Below are positions 1-6,333 of a DNA stretch of 9,391 nt, one piece after another. Within the stretch, counting starts at the first letter, position 1, and every line of letters begins with the position of its first letter. Under the pieces are notes generated by a model. It was given only the letters and a program-made list of their open reading frames with translations. It searched no databases and had not been told where the DNA came from. The DNA lies in NCBI GenBank assembly GCA_023423335.1, contig JAFAFU010000052.1, forward strand, positions 1-9,391. Reading direction: 5' to 3'. Position numbers and translations under genes: made by a program. This DNA is from Bacillota bacterium (GTDB lineage: Bacteria; Bacillota; Clostridia; Lachnospirales; Lachnospiraceae).

Positions 1-16
1 CACCTGCGCCGCAGAC

Positions 17-48
17 AAAAAAAGCCACCTCACGGCAATGAGGTGGCT
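17..48 (-). terminator. Rho-independent terminator of the leftward small reading frame
   Basis: A perfect 10-bp inverted repeat (arms 23-32 and 39-48, six-base loop 33-38) is followed on the minus strand by a run of seven T (plus-strand A at 17-23). The stem is G+C-rich and begins only about 5 bases after the stop codon of the small minus-strand reading frame that ends at 54. This is the classical intrinsic terminator layout and supports real leftward transcription into this point. Confidence 0.85.
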
Positions 49-53
49 ATCAA

Positions 54-293
54 TTAACAAGCGTATCGGGCAAACCCCACCCGATGTGTTGAATATACAC
101 AAATTTCAGTAATTCCTGAAATTTGGACAATTTGAATTTGTAAGCAGCCGTTTTTCTGAACTTCACATCCTGCACCACTGCAAATGCGAATGATTTCACG
201 GGCATTGCACCCAAGCCCTCCCTGCACTTTTACAATGGTCTTCAATTGCGGCACCCCGTGGTGCACGCCCGCCATTTCCGCCACCGGCCGCAC
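54..293 (-). CDS. Small cysteine-rich protein of unknown function (possibly 3' part of a frameshifted secreted protein)
   Basis: I do not recognise this 79-residue product. It starts with GTG at 293 (an ATG lies inside at 274) and stops 5 bases before a strong leftward terminator, which argues that it is transcribed. It holds six cysteines, including a CSGAGC motif and a C-terminal cysteine. Neither start has a convincing ribosome binding site. In another frame, an ATG at 378 follows GGTGAGG and would encode a signal-peptide-like start (basic KTAVRSRKK, a short hydrophobic stretch, then FLSC). That frame runs on to a stop at 196 in a GC-rich, low-complexity protein. One reading is that the gene is really 378 to 54 and has suffered a frameshift near the G-rich stretch 270-300, where both frames are open. 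If so, it would be a small secreted or lipid-anchored cysteine-rich protein. It may be chromosomal flank outside the mobile element. Chance ORF remains possible. Confidence 0.35.
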   Translation of the reverse strand: MRPVAEMAGVHHGVPQLKTIVKVQGGLGCNAREIIRICSGAGCEVQKNGCLQIQIVQISGITEICVYSTHRVGFARYAC

Positions 294-466
294 CCCGCCG
301 CTGGCTGCACGATAAAAAATAGATTGCCATGCAAATTGCCACCTGCAATTTTTTGCGCGATCTCACAGCGGTTTTCATAGCCTCACCAAAACCAGAATAA
401 CCCTTTGATTTAAAAAGAAAATTGACTTCTTAAAGATCAATTCAAATCGCCACAGCGCATCCCCTG

Positions 467-502
467 TGGGTAGCTAGATGGGTAGCCGGTTGGGTAGCTA
501 GA
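467..502 (+). repeat. Three tandem 12-bp direct repeats upstream of the integrase
   Basis: Three head-to-tail 12-mers occupy 467-478, 479-490 and 491-502. The outer two are identical (TGGGTAGCTAGA) and the middle one diverges in its last four bases (TGGGTAGCCGGT), so the shared core is TGGGTAGC. They end 38 bases before the integrase start codon. Short direct repeats at this place are typical of arm-type integrase binding sites or autoregulatory operators. The binding protein is inferred, not shown. Confidence 0.7.
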
Positions 503-531
503 GAGGTGGTCAAATCGCGTGAGTTTTGCAT

Positions 532-537
532 AGGGGG
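532..537 (+). promoter_or_regulatory. Ribosome binding site deciding the integrase start
   Basis: AGGGGG lies three bases before ATG 541. The frame is also open from a TTG at 526, but that codon has no such site, so ATG 541 is preferred. Confidence 0.7.
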
Positions 538-540
538 AAC

Positions 541-1806
541 ATGCCCAAACTCACCAACTTGCTGACAGATAGGCAGCTCAAAAACTGGATATCAAAGGGG
601 GAGGAAATCGCCAAATCTGATGGTGATGGCCTCACCTTCACACTCTCCAAAGCAGGTACCGCATCTTGGGTCTTGCGCTACCGCCTTCACGGTCGGCGCA
701 AAGAAGTCACGCTTGGCAACTACCCCGACATCAGCCTCAGCAACGCACGTGAAAAAGCCCGTGCCTTGCGTGCTGCAGTTGATGGCAATGAAGATGTTGC
801 GGCTCAAAAGCAAGTCACCCGCAGCCGTGCTATCGCTGCGTGGACAATACGCGACCTCGTCAATGACTATCGCGAAAAGCGCTTACGCCTCGACAGCTTT
901 GCCAAAGTGACGGTTCAGTATCGCAACTACGACTTTGACCAAGTCATTCTGCCGCGCCTGGGCTCATGGCAAGACGAAAAAGTCACCCCTATCGACATCG
1001 TTTCCATGTTGAAGGACTGCCAGCGTACATGGACGATCACCAAACGGATTTTGACCACGGCTTCCCAGCTGTTTGACCATGCGTGTGGGCTGACGTTGAT
1101 TCCCACAAACCCATGTTTCGGCATTAAGTTGGCTGCACTCATGGGGCCGCGCCCACCCGTACGCCGTCGCATCATGCTGGATGAAGCGGAGCTGCGCACC
1201 TTGTTACCCACCATTGACTTGATCGGTCGTCAAAACGGCTTGGCCTTCCGAATTCTGTTGGCCACGTGTGTGCGTGGGGTTGAGCTGGTCAAGGCCAAGA
1301 AGGAGCACCTTTACCTTGATCGTGGTGTGTGGTGGATTCCTGATGATGCGGTCAAAACTCGCAATGGCTTTCTCGTTCCGCTGGTGCCAGCCGTGATTGA
1401 GTGGTTTCGTGAGCTTCTGCTGTTTGCCGATGGCTCAGAGTACCTGCTGCCAGCACGTCGCCAGGACCGTCTTCTCGCGCTTGGCGACACCCATGTCGGC
1501 ACAACAACGCTTTGGGCTGCCATCACTCGTGCCTTTGAGCGCGGTGACATCGACATTCGCCGCTTTACGCCGCATGACACGCGCAGTACAGCCAAGGGGC
1601 ACATGCGCAATATGGGTGTGTCTCGCGAGATTTCCGAAATCGCGCTGAACCACACGCTCAAGGGTATGGAAGCCATCTATGACGTGCGTGAGGAAATCCC
1701 TGAGCGCCGCGAGGCCCTGAAAAAATGGGCTGACTTTTTGAGTGCCTGCGAAGCAGGCTCCCCTTCCCCACACCAAGTCGTAGTTCCATTTCGACGTACT
1801 GCCTGA
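541..1806 (+). CDS. int: Tyrosine-type site-specific integrase, DUF4102/P4-like family
   Basis: This 421-residue enzyme catalyses integration and excision of a mobile element by site-specific recombination. The N-terminal part (about 1-95) carries the DUF4102-type arm-binding domain, with DGDGLTFTLSKAGTASWVLRY and LGNYPDISLSNAREKARALR. A core-binding region follows (about 100-200). The catalytic domain shows the whole active-site set: R245 (CVRGVEL), K272 (AVKTRNG), H345 and R348 (TPHDTRS), H371 (LNH) and the nucleophile Y380 (EAIYD). Length is normal for the family, and there is no frameshift or deletion, so it should be active. The start is ATG 541 with AGGGGG upstream. Three 12-bp repeats just upstream may be its own binding sites. 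Its base composition is balanced, unlike the AT-rich genes downstream, so the element may be a mosaic. The exact target site cannot be read from this window; no tRNA gene was found nearby. Confidence 0.95.
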   Translation: MPKLTNLLTDRQLKNWISKGEEIAKSDGDGLTFTLSKAGTASWVLRYRLHGRRKEVTLGNYPDISLSNAREKARALRAAVDGNEDVAAQKQVTRSRAIAAWTIRDLVNDYREKRLRLDSFAKVTVQYRNYDFDQVILPRLGSWQDEKVTPIDIVSMLKDCQRTWTITKRILTTASQLFDHACGLTLIPTNPCFGIKLAALMGPRPPVRRRIMLDEAELRTLLPTIDLIGRQNGLAFRILLATCVRGVELVKAKKEHLYLDRGVWWIPDDAVKTRNGFLVPLVPAVIEWFRELLLFADGSEYLLPARRQDRLLALGDTHVGTTTLWAAITRAFERGDIDIRRFTPHDTRSTAKGHMRNMGVSREISEIALNHTLKGMEAIYDVREEIPERREALKKWADFLSACEAGSPSPHQVVVPFRRTA

Positions 1807-1955
1807 GCAAGTCGTGCCTCATACCAAGGAGGCCGCCTCCATTCACATGCAGTACTGCTAGCTCCCTTTAGGCATGCATTCGCTGAGCAATGGTGGCGGA
1901 ATCACCTAACAAGATGAGCACCCCCAACAAAAGTAAGCACAAACACCCATCTGAA

Positions 1956-1967
1956 AGTCTGCAGACT
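1956..1967. promoter_or_regulatory. Perfect 12-bp palindrome, possible operator
   Basis: AGTCTGCAGACT is fully self-complementary and lies in the gap between the integrase and the AlpA-like gene. A palindrome of this size suits a dimeric DNA-binding protein or a recombination core, but a chance occurrence is not excluded. Confidence 0.3.
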
Positions 1968-2034
1968 CTTTAGCCGCGCTTTCAGTTTCGGCTTACCGAT
2001 CAGTCATAAAAAAATAGGTAAAAAATAAAAATAC

Positions 2035-2059
2035 AACTGACCTACTAGGTCAGTTTTTT
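2035..2059 (+). terminator. Bidirectional intrinsic terminator
   Basis: Arms AACTGACC (2035-2042) and GGTCAGTT (2048-2055) pair perfectly around a five-base loop, and plus-strand T continues to 2059. On the minus strand the same stem is followed by a T-rich stretch (complement of 2021-2034). It can therefore stop transcription in both directions, separating the integrase unit from the AlpA/replication unit. Confidence 0.75.
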
Positions 2060-2168
2060 ATTGAAATCACCTCTTTTTCTACCGATGAATTTCAACAAGA
2101 ATTGCGGCTATCAACCAACGCATTGTTTGTTTATCGCCATGCAAAAACCTACGCATACCAAAACCACC

Positions 2169-2441
2169 ATGTATCAACCTCACTTTCAAACTGCAAACAC
2201 CGAAAAAATGCATACATCCAAAGTTGACCCCGTTCTGGCCCAATTCGACCGCCTTCCAGATTCAGCGCATATTCGCCTTCACACAGTGACTAAGCTTTTT
2301 GGAGTTTCCAAACCAACTATTTACCGTTGGGTTCGTGATCAAAAATTTCCCGCCCCAAAGCATTTCAGCAATCGCGTTTCCTCTTGGAATGTCGGTGAAC
2401 TTCGTGCTGCACTTGGAGTTTCCTCTTCGATCCAACGCTAA
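2169..2441 (+). CDS. AlpA-family helix-turn-helix transcriptional regulator
   Basis: AlpA-like proteins are small MerR-type helix-turn-helix DNA-binding proteins, best known from P4-like prophages, where they control integrase expression and excision. Using ATG 2169 the product has 90 residues. The winged helix-turn-helix occupies about residues 35-78: RLHTVTKLFGVSKPTIYRWV, then the wing KFPAPKHFSNRVSSWNVGEL. The preceding FDRLPDSAHIR is in the style of betaproteobacterial homologues. The start is uncertain: the frame is open from TTG 2061, with further ATGs at 2085, 2139 and 2208. None has a clear ribosome binding site; 2169 or 2208 (77 residues) fit the family length best. It sits between the integrase and the replication genes, in the same direction, just after a terminator, so it is probably transcribed separately from the integrase. 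It is likely the switch for excision or for the replication genes (inferred). Confidence 0.85.
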   Translation: MYQPHFQTANTEKMHTSKVDPVLAQFDRLPDSAHIRLHTVTKLFGVSKPTIYRWVRDQKFPAPKHFSNRVSSWNVGELRAALGVSSSIQR

Positions 2442-2489
2442 TCATGCTCCCCAAAGTGCCTCCTTATATTGATGCACACCTATCCTAAA

Positions 2490-2506
2490 TACTGCTGGAT
2501 GCAGTA
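2490..2506. repeat. Small inverted repeat between alpA-like and ATPase genes
   Basis: TACTGC (2490-2495) and GCAGTA (2501-2506) pair perfectly around a five-base loop. No T-run follows, so it is not an intrinsic terminator. It could be an operator for the neighbouring regulator. Low weight, because six-base arms arise easily by chance. Confidence 0.3.
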
Positions 2507-2561
2507 ACCCCCTCCCACATTGACCATGATCACTACTCCAGGTGAGCCGCCGGTGTGGGGA

Positions 2562-2566
2562 AAGGA
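2562..2566 (+). promoter_or_regulatory. Ribosome binding site deciding the ATPase start
   Basis: AAGGA lies five bases before ATG 2572. The reading frame is also open from GTG 2542, but ATG 2572 has the better signal, so the ten residues before it are probably not translated. Confidence 0.65.
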
Positions 2567-2571
2567 AATTT

Positions 2572-4269
2572 ATGAATCAGATTACACCACATACAAAAGA
2601 TCATGAACATGAAATATCCAGTAATGTTCTCTCTAATATTTTTCAACCAATCGGAATTCATACAAATCAATTAGATGAGCAATTTTTAATAATTGAACGC
2701 AAAAAATCAATCGAAGAAAAACCTATCATTATTCCAACCACGCTTCTAGCTCATGGTAGAGATAATGTATTAAGCGAGCATCTTGTAAAGAATGGAGTTA
2801 CTGAAATTCTTTATTTCAAAATTTCAGAAGTAAAAAAATCTCTTATTAATTTTTTTAATATCTGCAAAATTTCCAAAACCATAATTATTGAAAAAGAGGG
2901 ATTCCATCAATTTAAAACATCACATGGCGATTTCCGTCTATTTGTAAAAAATGGGAAAATCCACTTCGCCGACAAAATTCCAAATGAATACCAAATCAAA
3001 TTAATTGGAGATGCAACAAAAAAATTTAAATCAAAGGATACTCTTGAATCTTTCAATAAAAAATTCACACCAATTTTAAAAACATCTCCACGTTTGCTTA
3101 TTGCATTGATTTTTTCACTTGCGGCATATTTTTACAAATCATTTGGCATTTCACCTCTTTCTTTGATTTTAGTCGGCCCCACATCTATTGGGAAATCCGT
3201 TATTCAAAATTTTGTTGGAAATATTGTAAAAGGTGATGCTCAAGTAACGCCAGTCAATGCAACGAAAACAGGAATACATGATTATTGCTCTGAGCAAGGA
3301 ACTTATTGTGTAAATCTTGAAGATGCTCAAGGGAAAGATGCAGTAGAGCCAATAATTAATCTCATCATGGATGTGGGGAATCAAGCCAAGAGAATGCGCA
3401 GCAAGCGAGGATCTTTCAATTCCATCCCCGCAAAAAATATGGAATGCACGCTTCTTATTTCAGCAGAGAAAGATTTAATAGAAACAGCATTTGAATACAA
3501 ATTCAATTTATATAACGGTGTTCTATCTCGAATTTTCTCAATTCACCCAGGAAAATATGGGATGTTTGACGATTTATGTGGATTTTCAAAAAGTTCTGAT
3601 CTTGTAGATTTCATTAAAGATAACGGGAACAAATTTTCATCAGTTCTTGGTGATGCTGTTATTTCATCCGTAGCTAAAAATCTAGAAAATAAAAAAGAAC
3701 GTTTTAACTCGATTAAAAAAACAATCAAATCAAAAATCATCAAAGCATCAGAAATTTCTGATGATCTGAATGGTCAAGACGATCGAATATTAAACGGATT
3801 GGTATTTTGCGCGTTTGTTGGACGCATGGCAATCAGTTATAAGCACTTAAATTTAAGAAAAGAAGATATTGACAATGCTATAGGGAATTTATTTAAAGAG
3901 CATTTAACACGAAAAACAAAAAATTCAATAGACCCTCAAGAAAAAGAAAAATTAATTATAAAAATCATTCGCAACTCAATTAAAAACAACATGAGTAAAA
4001 TTCTACCATTTAAAAAGTATCATCTTCTCCAAAAAAACAACGTTATTGGGCTGCACTTAAAAGATGATTTTAATGATCTTTACCTGATAAAGCCTGAGAA
4101 ATTTAAAGAATTAATTGGTGGCCATTGGAATAATCAAGCCTTTAAACAACTTTCTGAAAAAGGTCTAATCATAAGCAGCAAAGACCGTGGGCATCAGTAT
4201 CAGAAACGACTTCCCAATGATGAACGCGCTAGTTTTATTGCCATCTCAGCCAGCATCTTGGATGATTGA
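2572..4269 (+). CDS. DUF927-type P-loop ATPase, probable replicative helicase of the element
   Basis: The 565-residue product resembles the DUF927 family, helicase-like ATPases common in prophages and integrated elements, often as part of primase-helicases. Walker A GPTSIGKS is at residues 202-209. A Walker B-like strand, CVNLEDAQG, is near 246-254. A segment matching the family pattern, INLIMDVGNQAKRMRSKRG, is near 262-280. LLISAEKDLIE near 294-304 takes the place of the usual LSTGE sensor strand, and a candidate arginine finger R320 sits in NGVLSRIFSI. The C-terminal 60 residues (GHWNNQAFKQLSEKGLI and onward) look like the small winged domain seen at the end of such proteins. I see no primase (TOPRIM or AEP) motif in the N-terminal 170 residues, so it is probably helicase only. 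The gene is very AT-rich and lysine/isoleucine-rich, unlike the integrase and hsdR. Position before a rolling-circle initiator suggests it unwinds DNA for that initiator; this partnership is inferred. Confidence 0.8.
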   Translation: MNQITPHTKDHEHEISSNVLSNIFQPIGIHTNQLDEQFLIIERKKSIEEKPIIIPTTLLAHGRDNVLSEHLVKNGVTEILYFKISEVKKSLINFFNICKISKTIIIEKEGFHQFKTSHGDFRLFVKNGKIHFADKIPNEYQIKLIGDATKKFKSKDTLESFNKKFTPILKTSPRLLIALIFSLAAYFYKSFGISPLSLILVGPTSIGKSVIQNFVGNIVKGDAQVTPVNATKTGIHDYCSEQGTYCVNLEDAQGKDAVEPIINLIMDVGNQAKRMRSKRGSFNSIPAKNMECTLLISAEKDLIETAFEYKFNLYNGVLSRIFSIHPGKYGMFDDLCGFSKSSDLVDFIKDNGNKFSSVLGDAVISSVAKNLENKKERFNSIKKTIKSKIIKASEISDDLNGQDDRILNGLVFCAFVGRMAISYKHLNLRKEDIDNAIGNLFKEHLTRKTKNSIDPQEKEKLIIKIIRNSIKNNMSKILPFKKYHLLQKNNVIGLHLKDDFNDLYLIKPEKFKELIGGHWNNQAFKQLSEKGLIISSKDRGHQYQKRLPNDERASFIAISASILDD

Positions 4270-4295
4270 ATAGTCCTCAACGCCTTACTGCGTGC

Positions 4296-4322
4296 GGTGT
4301 CACAACAAAAACTTGTGACACC
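4296..4322. repeat. Perfect 10-bp-arm hairpin upstream of the replication initiator; candidate origin
   Basis: GGTGTCACAA (4296-4305) and TTGTGACACC (4313-4322) pair perfectly around the loop CAAAAAC. No T-run follows on either strand, so it does not look like a normal intrinsic terminator for the ATPase gene. It lies in the 215-base gap before a gene II-type initiator. Rolling-circle origins usually contain a hairpin at or next to the nick site, so this is a candidate double-strand origin; a terminator or an operator are alternatives. Confidence 0.5.
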
Positions 4323-4484
4323 CACTACACCCATCAGTCAATGCTTAAGCCTTACAAGCTGTAATACCCTGCATTTATACCTTTTCCCGTAACTGGATAT
4401 ATGTAAAGCTTCAATACAAGCATATCAATCACGCTATATCAGCTTTCATCCTGTGGATCGTCGCTGATAGCAGCCATAAAACTA

Positions 4485-5480
4485 ATGAAGATGAAATTAT
4501 CTCTTATCGACACCCTAAAGTTCTCAGGCGAAATTAATCATGTAAAATGGATAAAAGAACAAGCTCAGCTATATGCTGAAGGAGTTATAAATCCGATTAC
4601 AAAAGCATGTAGCAGCGCTTATCACAATAAAAAATTTAAAGTCCCAGGAGCCTATGGATCAGCAGCTACTGTTTGGTCAAAACGGCAAGGCAGTATTCTA
4701 TTGATCGAATGCAGTGCAGCAAAGTTTTTAACCGGACACAATGTTTTTGGTGATGATGATTTACCCCGTTTGGTCACTGCAATTTTTAAAGCTGTATGCC
4801 ACCATCTAGGCATCAAACCTACTTCAAATGAAAAATCAGCCATCAAAAATGGGAATGTTCGCTTATATAGGCTTGACCTAGCCACACATATTAAGTTACC
4901 AACACATATTGCTGTTTGCGACTTTATTCAGGCACTAAAAACACAATTGGTTTTTACTCGACGCTCCTTTAGTACATATGCAGATCAAAGTATCTATATT
5001 GATCAAGGTAGTGATATGAAAAGCACAAAATTTTATGACAAATGGGAAGAGTTATTGTTTCATAAACTTCCAAACTCTTTACCAGATAAAGAATTTATAA
5101 AAAATCATGCAAAAAACATGCTTCGTATTGAAATGACATTTCGTAATCGATTTTTAAAGGATAGCGGTATGTCCATCGTGAGTGATTTCAATATAAAGCA
5201 AGCACAAAATATTATCAAAGATGAAATATTTAGCCTCAATCTCACAGACCAATCTCTATTACAAGGAAATCATAAGTACAAATTGGGAGGACTTAAAAAT
5301 TGCCTTTTAGCTCTGCACTCGTCCGGATTTAATCTCAAAAAATTATTCAATGAAAGACAAATCAAAGAACATTCTAAAGAAATTTTCAAAAAAACTGGAA
5401 TTAATATTCTCACCCCATCTTCAGCCATTAAATTCTCTATGATTCCTGTCAAAAAATACTTAGCAAAGTTGGATTTTTAA
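4485..5480 (+). CDS. Rolling-circle replication initiator, filamentous-phage gene II/X (CRI) family
   Basis: The 331-residue product resembles the gene II/X replication proteins of filamentous phages and related plasmids, which nick one strand at the double-strand origin and stay covalently joined through a tyrosine to start rolling-circle synthesis. Family landmarks in order: LIDTLKFSGEI near 7-17; FLTGHNVFGDDDL near 81-93, the most characteristic segment; LYRLDLATHI near 127-136; TKFYDKWEEL near 181-190, where Y184 with K186 is the likely catalytic pair; and LRIEMTFR near 213-220. The length is shorter than M13 gpII (about 410 residues) but suits plasmid and satellite forms. Start ATG 4485 (or ATG 4491) lacks a clear ribosome binding site. 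The gene is AT-rich like the ATPase upstream, which supports joint transfer. Finding this initiator together with a tyrosine integrase points to an integrated replicon. Which tyrosine is catalytic is inferred from family pattern. Confidence 0.85.
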   Translation: MKMKLSLIDTLKFSGEINHVKWIKEQAQLYAEGVINPITKACSSAYHNKKFKVPGAYGSAATVWSKRQGSILLIECSAAKFLTGHNVFGDDDLPRLVTAIFKAVCHHLGIKPTSNEKSAIKNGNVRLYRLDLATHIKLPTHIAVCDFIQALKTQLVFTRRSFSTYADQSIYIDQGSDMKSTKFYDKWEELLFHKLPNSLPDKEFIKNHAKNMLRIEMTFRNRFLKDSGMSIVSDFNIKQAQNIIKDEIFSLNLTDQSLLQGNHKYKLGGLKNCLLALHSSGFNLKKLFNERQIKEHSKEIFKKTGINILTPSSAIKFSMIPVKKYLAKLDF

Positions 5481-5488
5481 CAGCACGC

Positions 5489-5530
5489 AAAAATAAAGTG
5501 TTGAAGTTTATTTATTAGCCTCAACACTTT
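5489..5530 (-). terminator. Intrinsic terminator between convergent genes, mainly leftward
   Basis: Arms AAAGTGTTGA (5495-5504) and TCAACACTTT (5521-5530) pair perfectly around a 16-base loop. On the minus strand the stem is followed by ATTTTT, the layout of a leftward intrinsic terminator. The stem overlaps the last codons of the minus-strand gene ending at 5508. On the plus strand the following sequence is only moderately T-rich, so its use for the initiator gene is less certain. Confidence 0.6.
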
Positions 5531-6326
5531 CTAATACTTTCTTCAATTTTTTATTATATTTCTTGTTTTCAACAATTCTATTCACAAGATTTATTTCTTC
5601 TTTTTTCTCTATTACTTTTCTATAATCCATCGGTTTATCTATTGAGGCTTTCATCATCTTATAATATTTACTTATTATTTCATTATTATCCAGTGGTATA
5701 CCTGCATCATCTTTCACTCCATCAGGAAAAACATCTATAGCTATTTCAGCCCACCCTCTCCCGGCCTCTCTATCATCAATTATCTTCAAATGCCTCAAAT
5801 AATTTTTACTCCACATTTTTTTCTTAGGCTTTGAACCACTGTAATTTTTATTTACAGAGACCGAATCCCCATAGCCTTCCAATAGTTCATCTCTATAATA
5901 ATTCAGCTCTTTACGTGCTTGGTCTAATTGAGCCTCCAACTCAGAAATTCCACCAAGTGTTTGATCAACATTGAATAGAATTAAAAGCTGACCTTTTTTT
6001 ATTTTTACAACGACATCTTCCTCGGAAGATTTTTTTGAATTATTTTGCCAACTTTCTATAGAGCGCATCAGGAAAACTGGGCTTGGTCGGCTTATATCAG
6101 AGTAATACTTAAATTTTTCTAATCCATATTTTTTTGCTATTTCATCCTCTTTTTCTTTTCGATAAAAATTATTCAATGAGTCCAGAGACTTGCAATCATT
6201 TATAAATTCTTTATTTCTTCTCAGAAATTCCCATGCCCAACGATGGCTACCCCATGTCTTATAGTTTGGATAATCTTTCTCCCAGGGAAGAATTTTCTCT
6301 GTTATTTCTTTTTTATCTCCAGCCAT
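5508..6326 (-). CDS. DUF6499/DUF2285-like predicted DNA-binding regulator of unknown role
   Basis: The 272-residue product has three recognisable parts. Residues 14-42 (PWEKDYPNYKTW, then RWAWEFLRRNKEF) match the style of DUF6499, a short 'transcriptional regulator-like' domain. Residues 107-147 hold a beta-strand segment (VKIKKGQLLILFNVD) and then EAQLDQARKEL, in the style of linker segments in these proteins. Residues 176-200 (YLRHLKIIDDREAGRGWAEIAIDVF) resemble the DUF2285-type helix-turn-helix. The C-terminal 40 residues are lysine- and glutamate-rich, probably helical. Function is not established for the family; DNA binding is inferred. ATG 6326 lies 7 bases after the stop of the metallopeptidase gene, so it reads as the last gene of the hsdR operon. 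However, it is as AT-rich as the replication genes to its left and quite unlike the two genes before it, so it may have come with the mobile element. No clear ribosome binding site is seen. Confidence 0.65.
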   Translation of the reverse strand: MAGDKKEITEKILPWEKDYPNYKTWGSHRWAWEFLRRNKEFINDCKSLDSLNNFYRKEKEDEIAKKYGLEKFKYYSDISRPSPVFLMRSIESWQNNSKKSSEEDVVVKIKKGQLLILFNVDQTLGGISELEAQLDQARKELNYYRDELLEGYGDSVSVNKNYSGSKPKKKMWSKNYLRHLKIIDDREAGRGWAEIAIDVFPDGVKDDAGIPLDNNEIISKYYKMMKASIDKPMDYRKVIEKKEEINLVNRIVENKKYNKKLKKVLESVEANK

Positions 6327-6333
6327 AACATTT

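Larger units (their letters stand above)
1807..2168. other. Non-coding region between integrase and AlpA-like gene
   Basis: No convincing gene is visible in these 362 bases. They hold a short GGAGGC/GCCTCC inverted repeat shortly after the integrase stop, a 12-bp palindrome at 1956-1967 and a bidirectional terminator-like hairpin at 2035-2059. The frame of the downstream regulator is open from 2061, but its first part has no recognisable ribosome binding site or conserved sequence. Such a gap after an integrase would suit control sites for excision, though this is inference. Confidence 0.6.

Noticed and set aside
1..540. tRNA or tmRNA gene as integration target
   Set aside because: I looked on both strands for a T-loop (GGTTCRANYCC-like) and cloverleaf arms and found none; the target may be outside the window.
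1311..1776. Minus-strand open frames of 113-121 residues inside the integrase
   Set aside because: They overlap the catalytic domain of the integrase on the opposite strand and show no recognisable domain.
4353..4381. Possible promoter (TTACAA, 17-base spacer, TTATAC) before the initiator gene
   Set aside because: The spacer is good but the -35 element matches consensus at only three of six positions, and the region is AT-rich enough to give such matches by chance.
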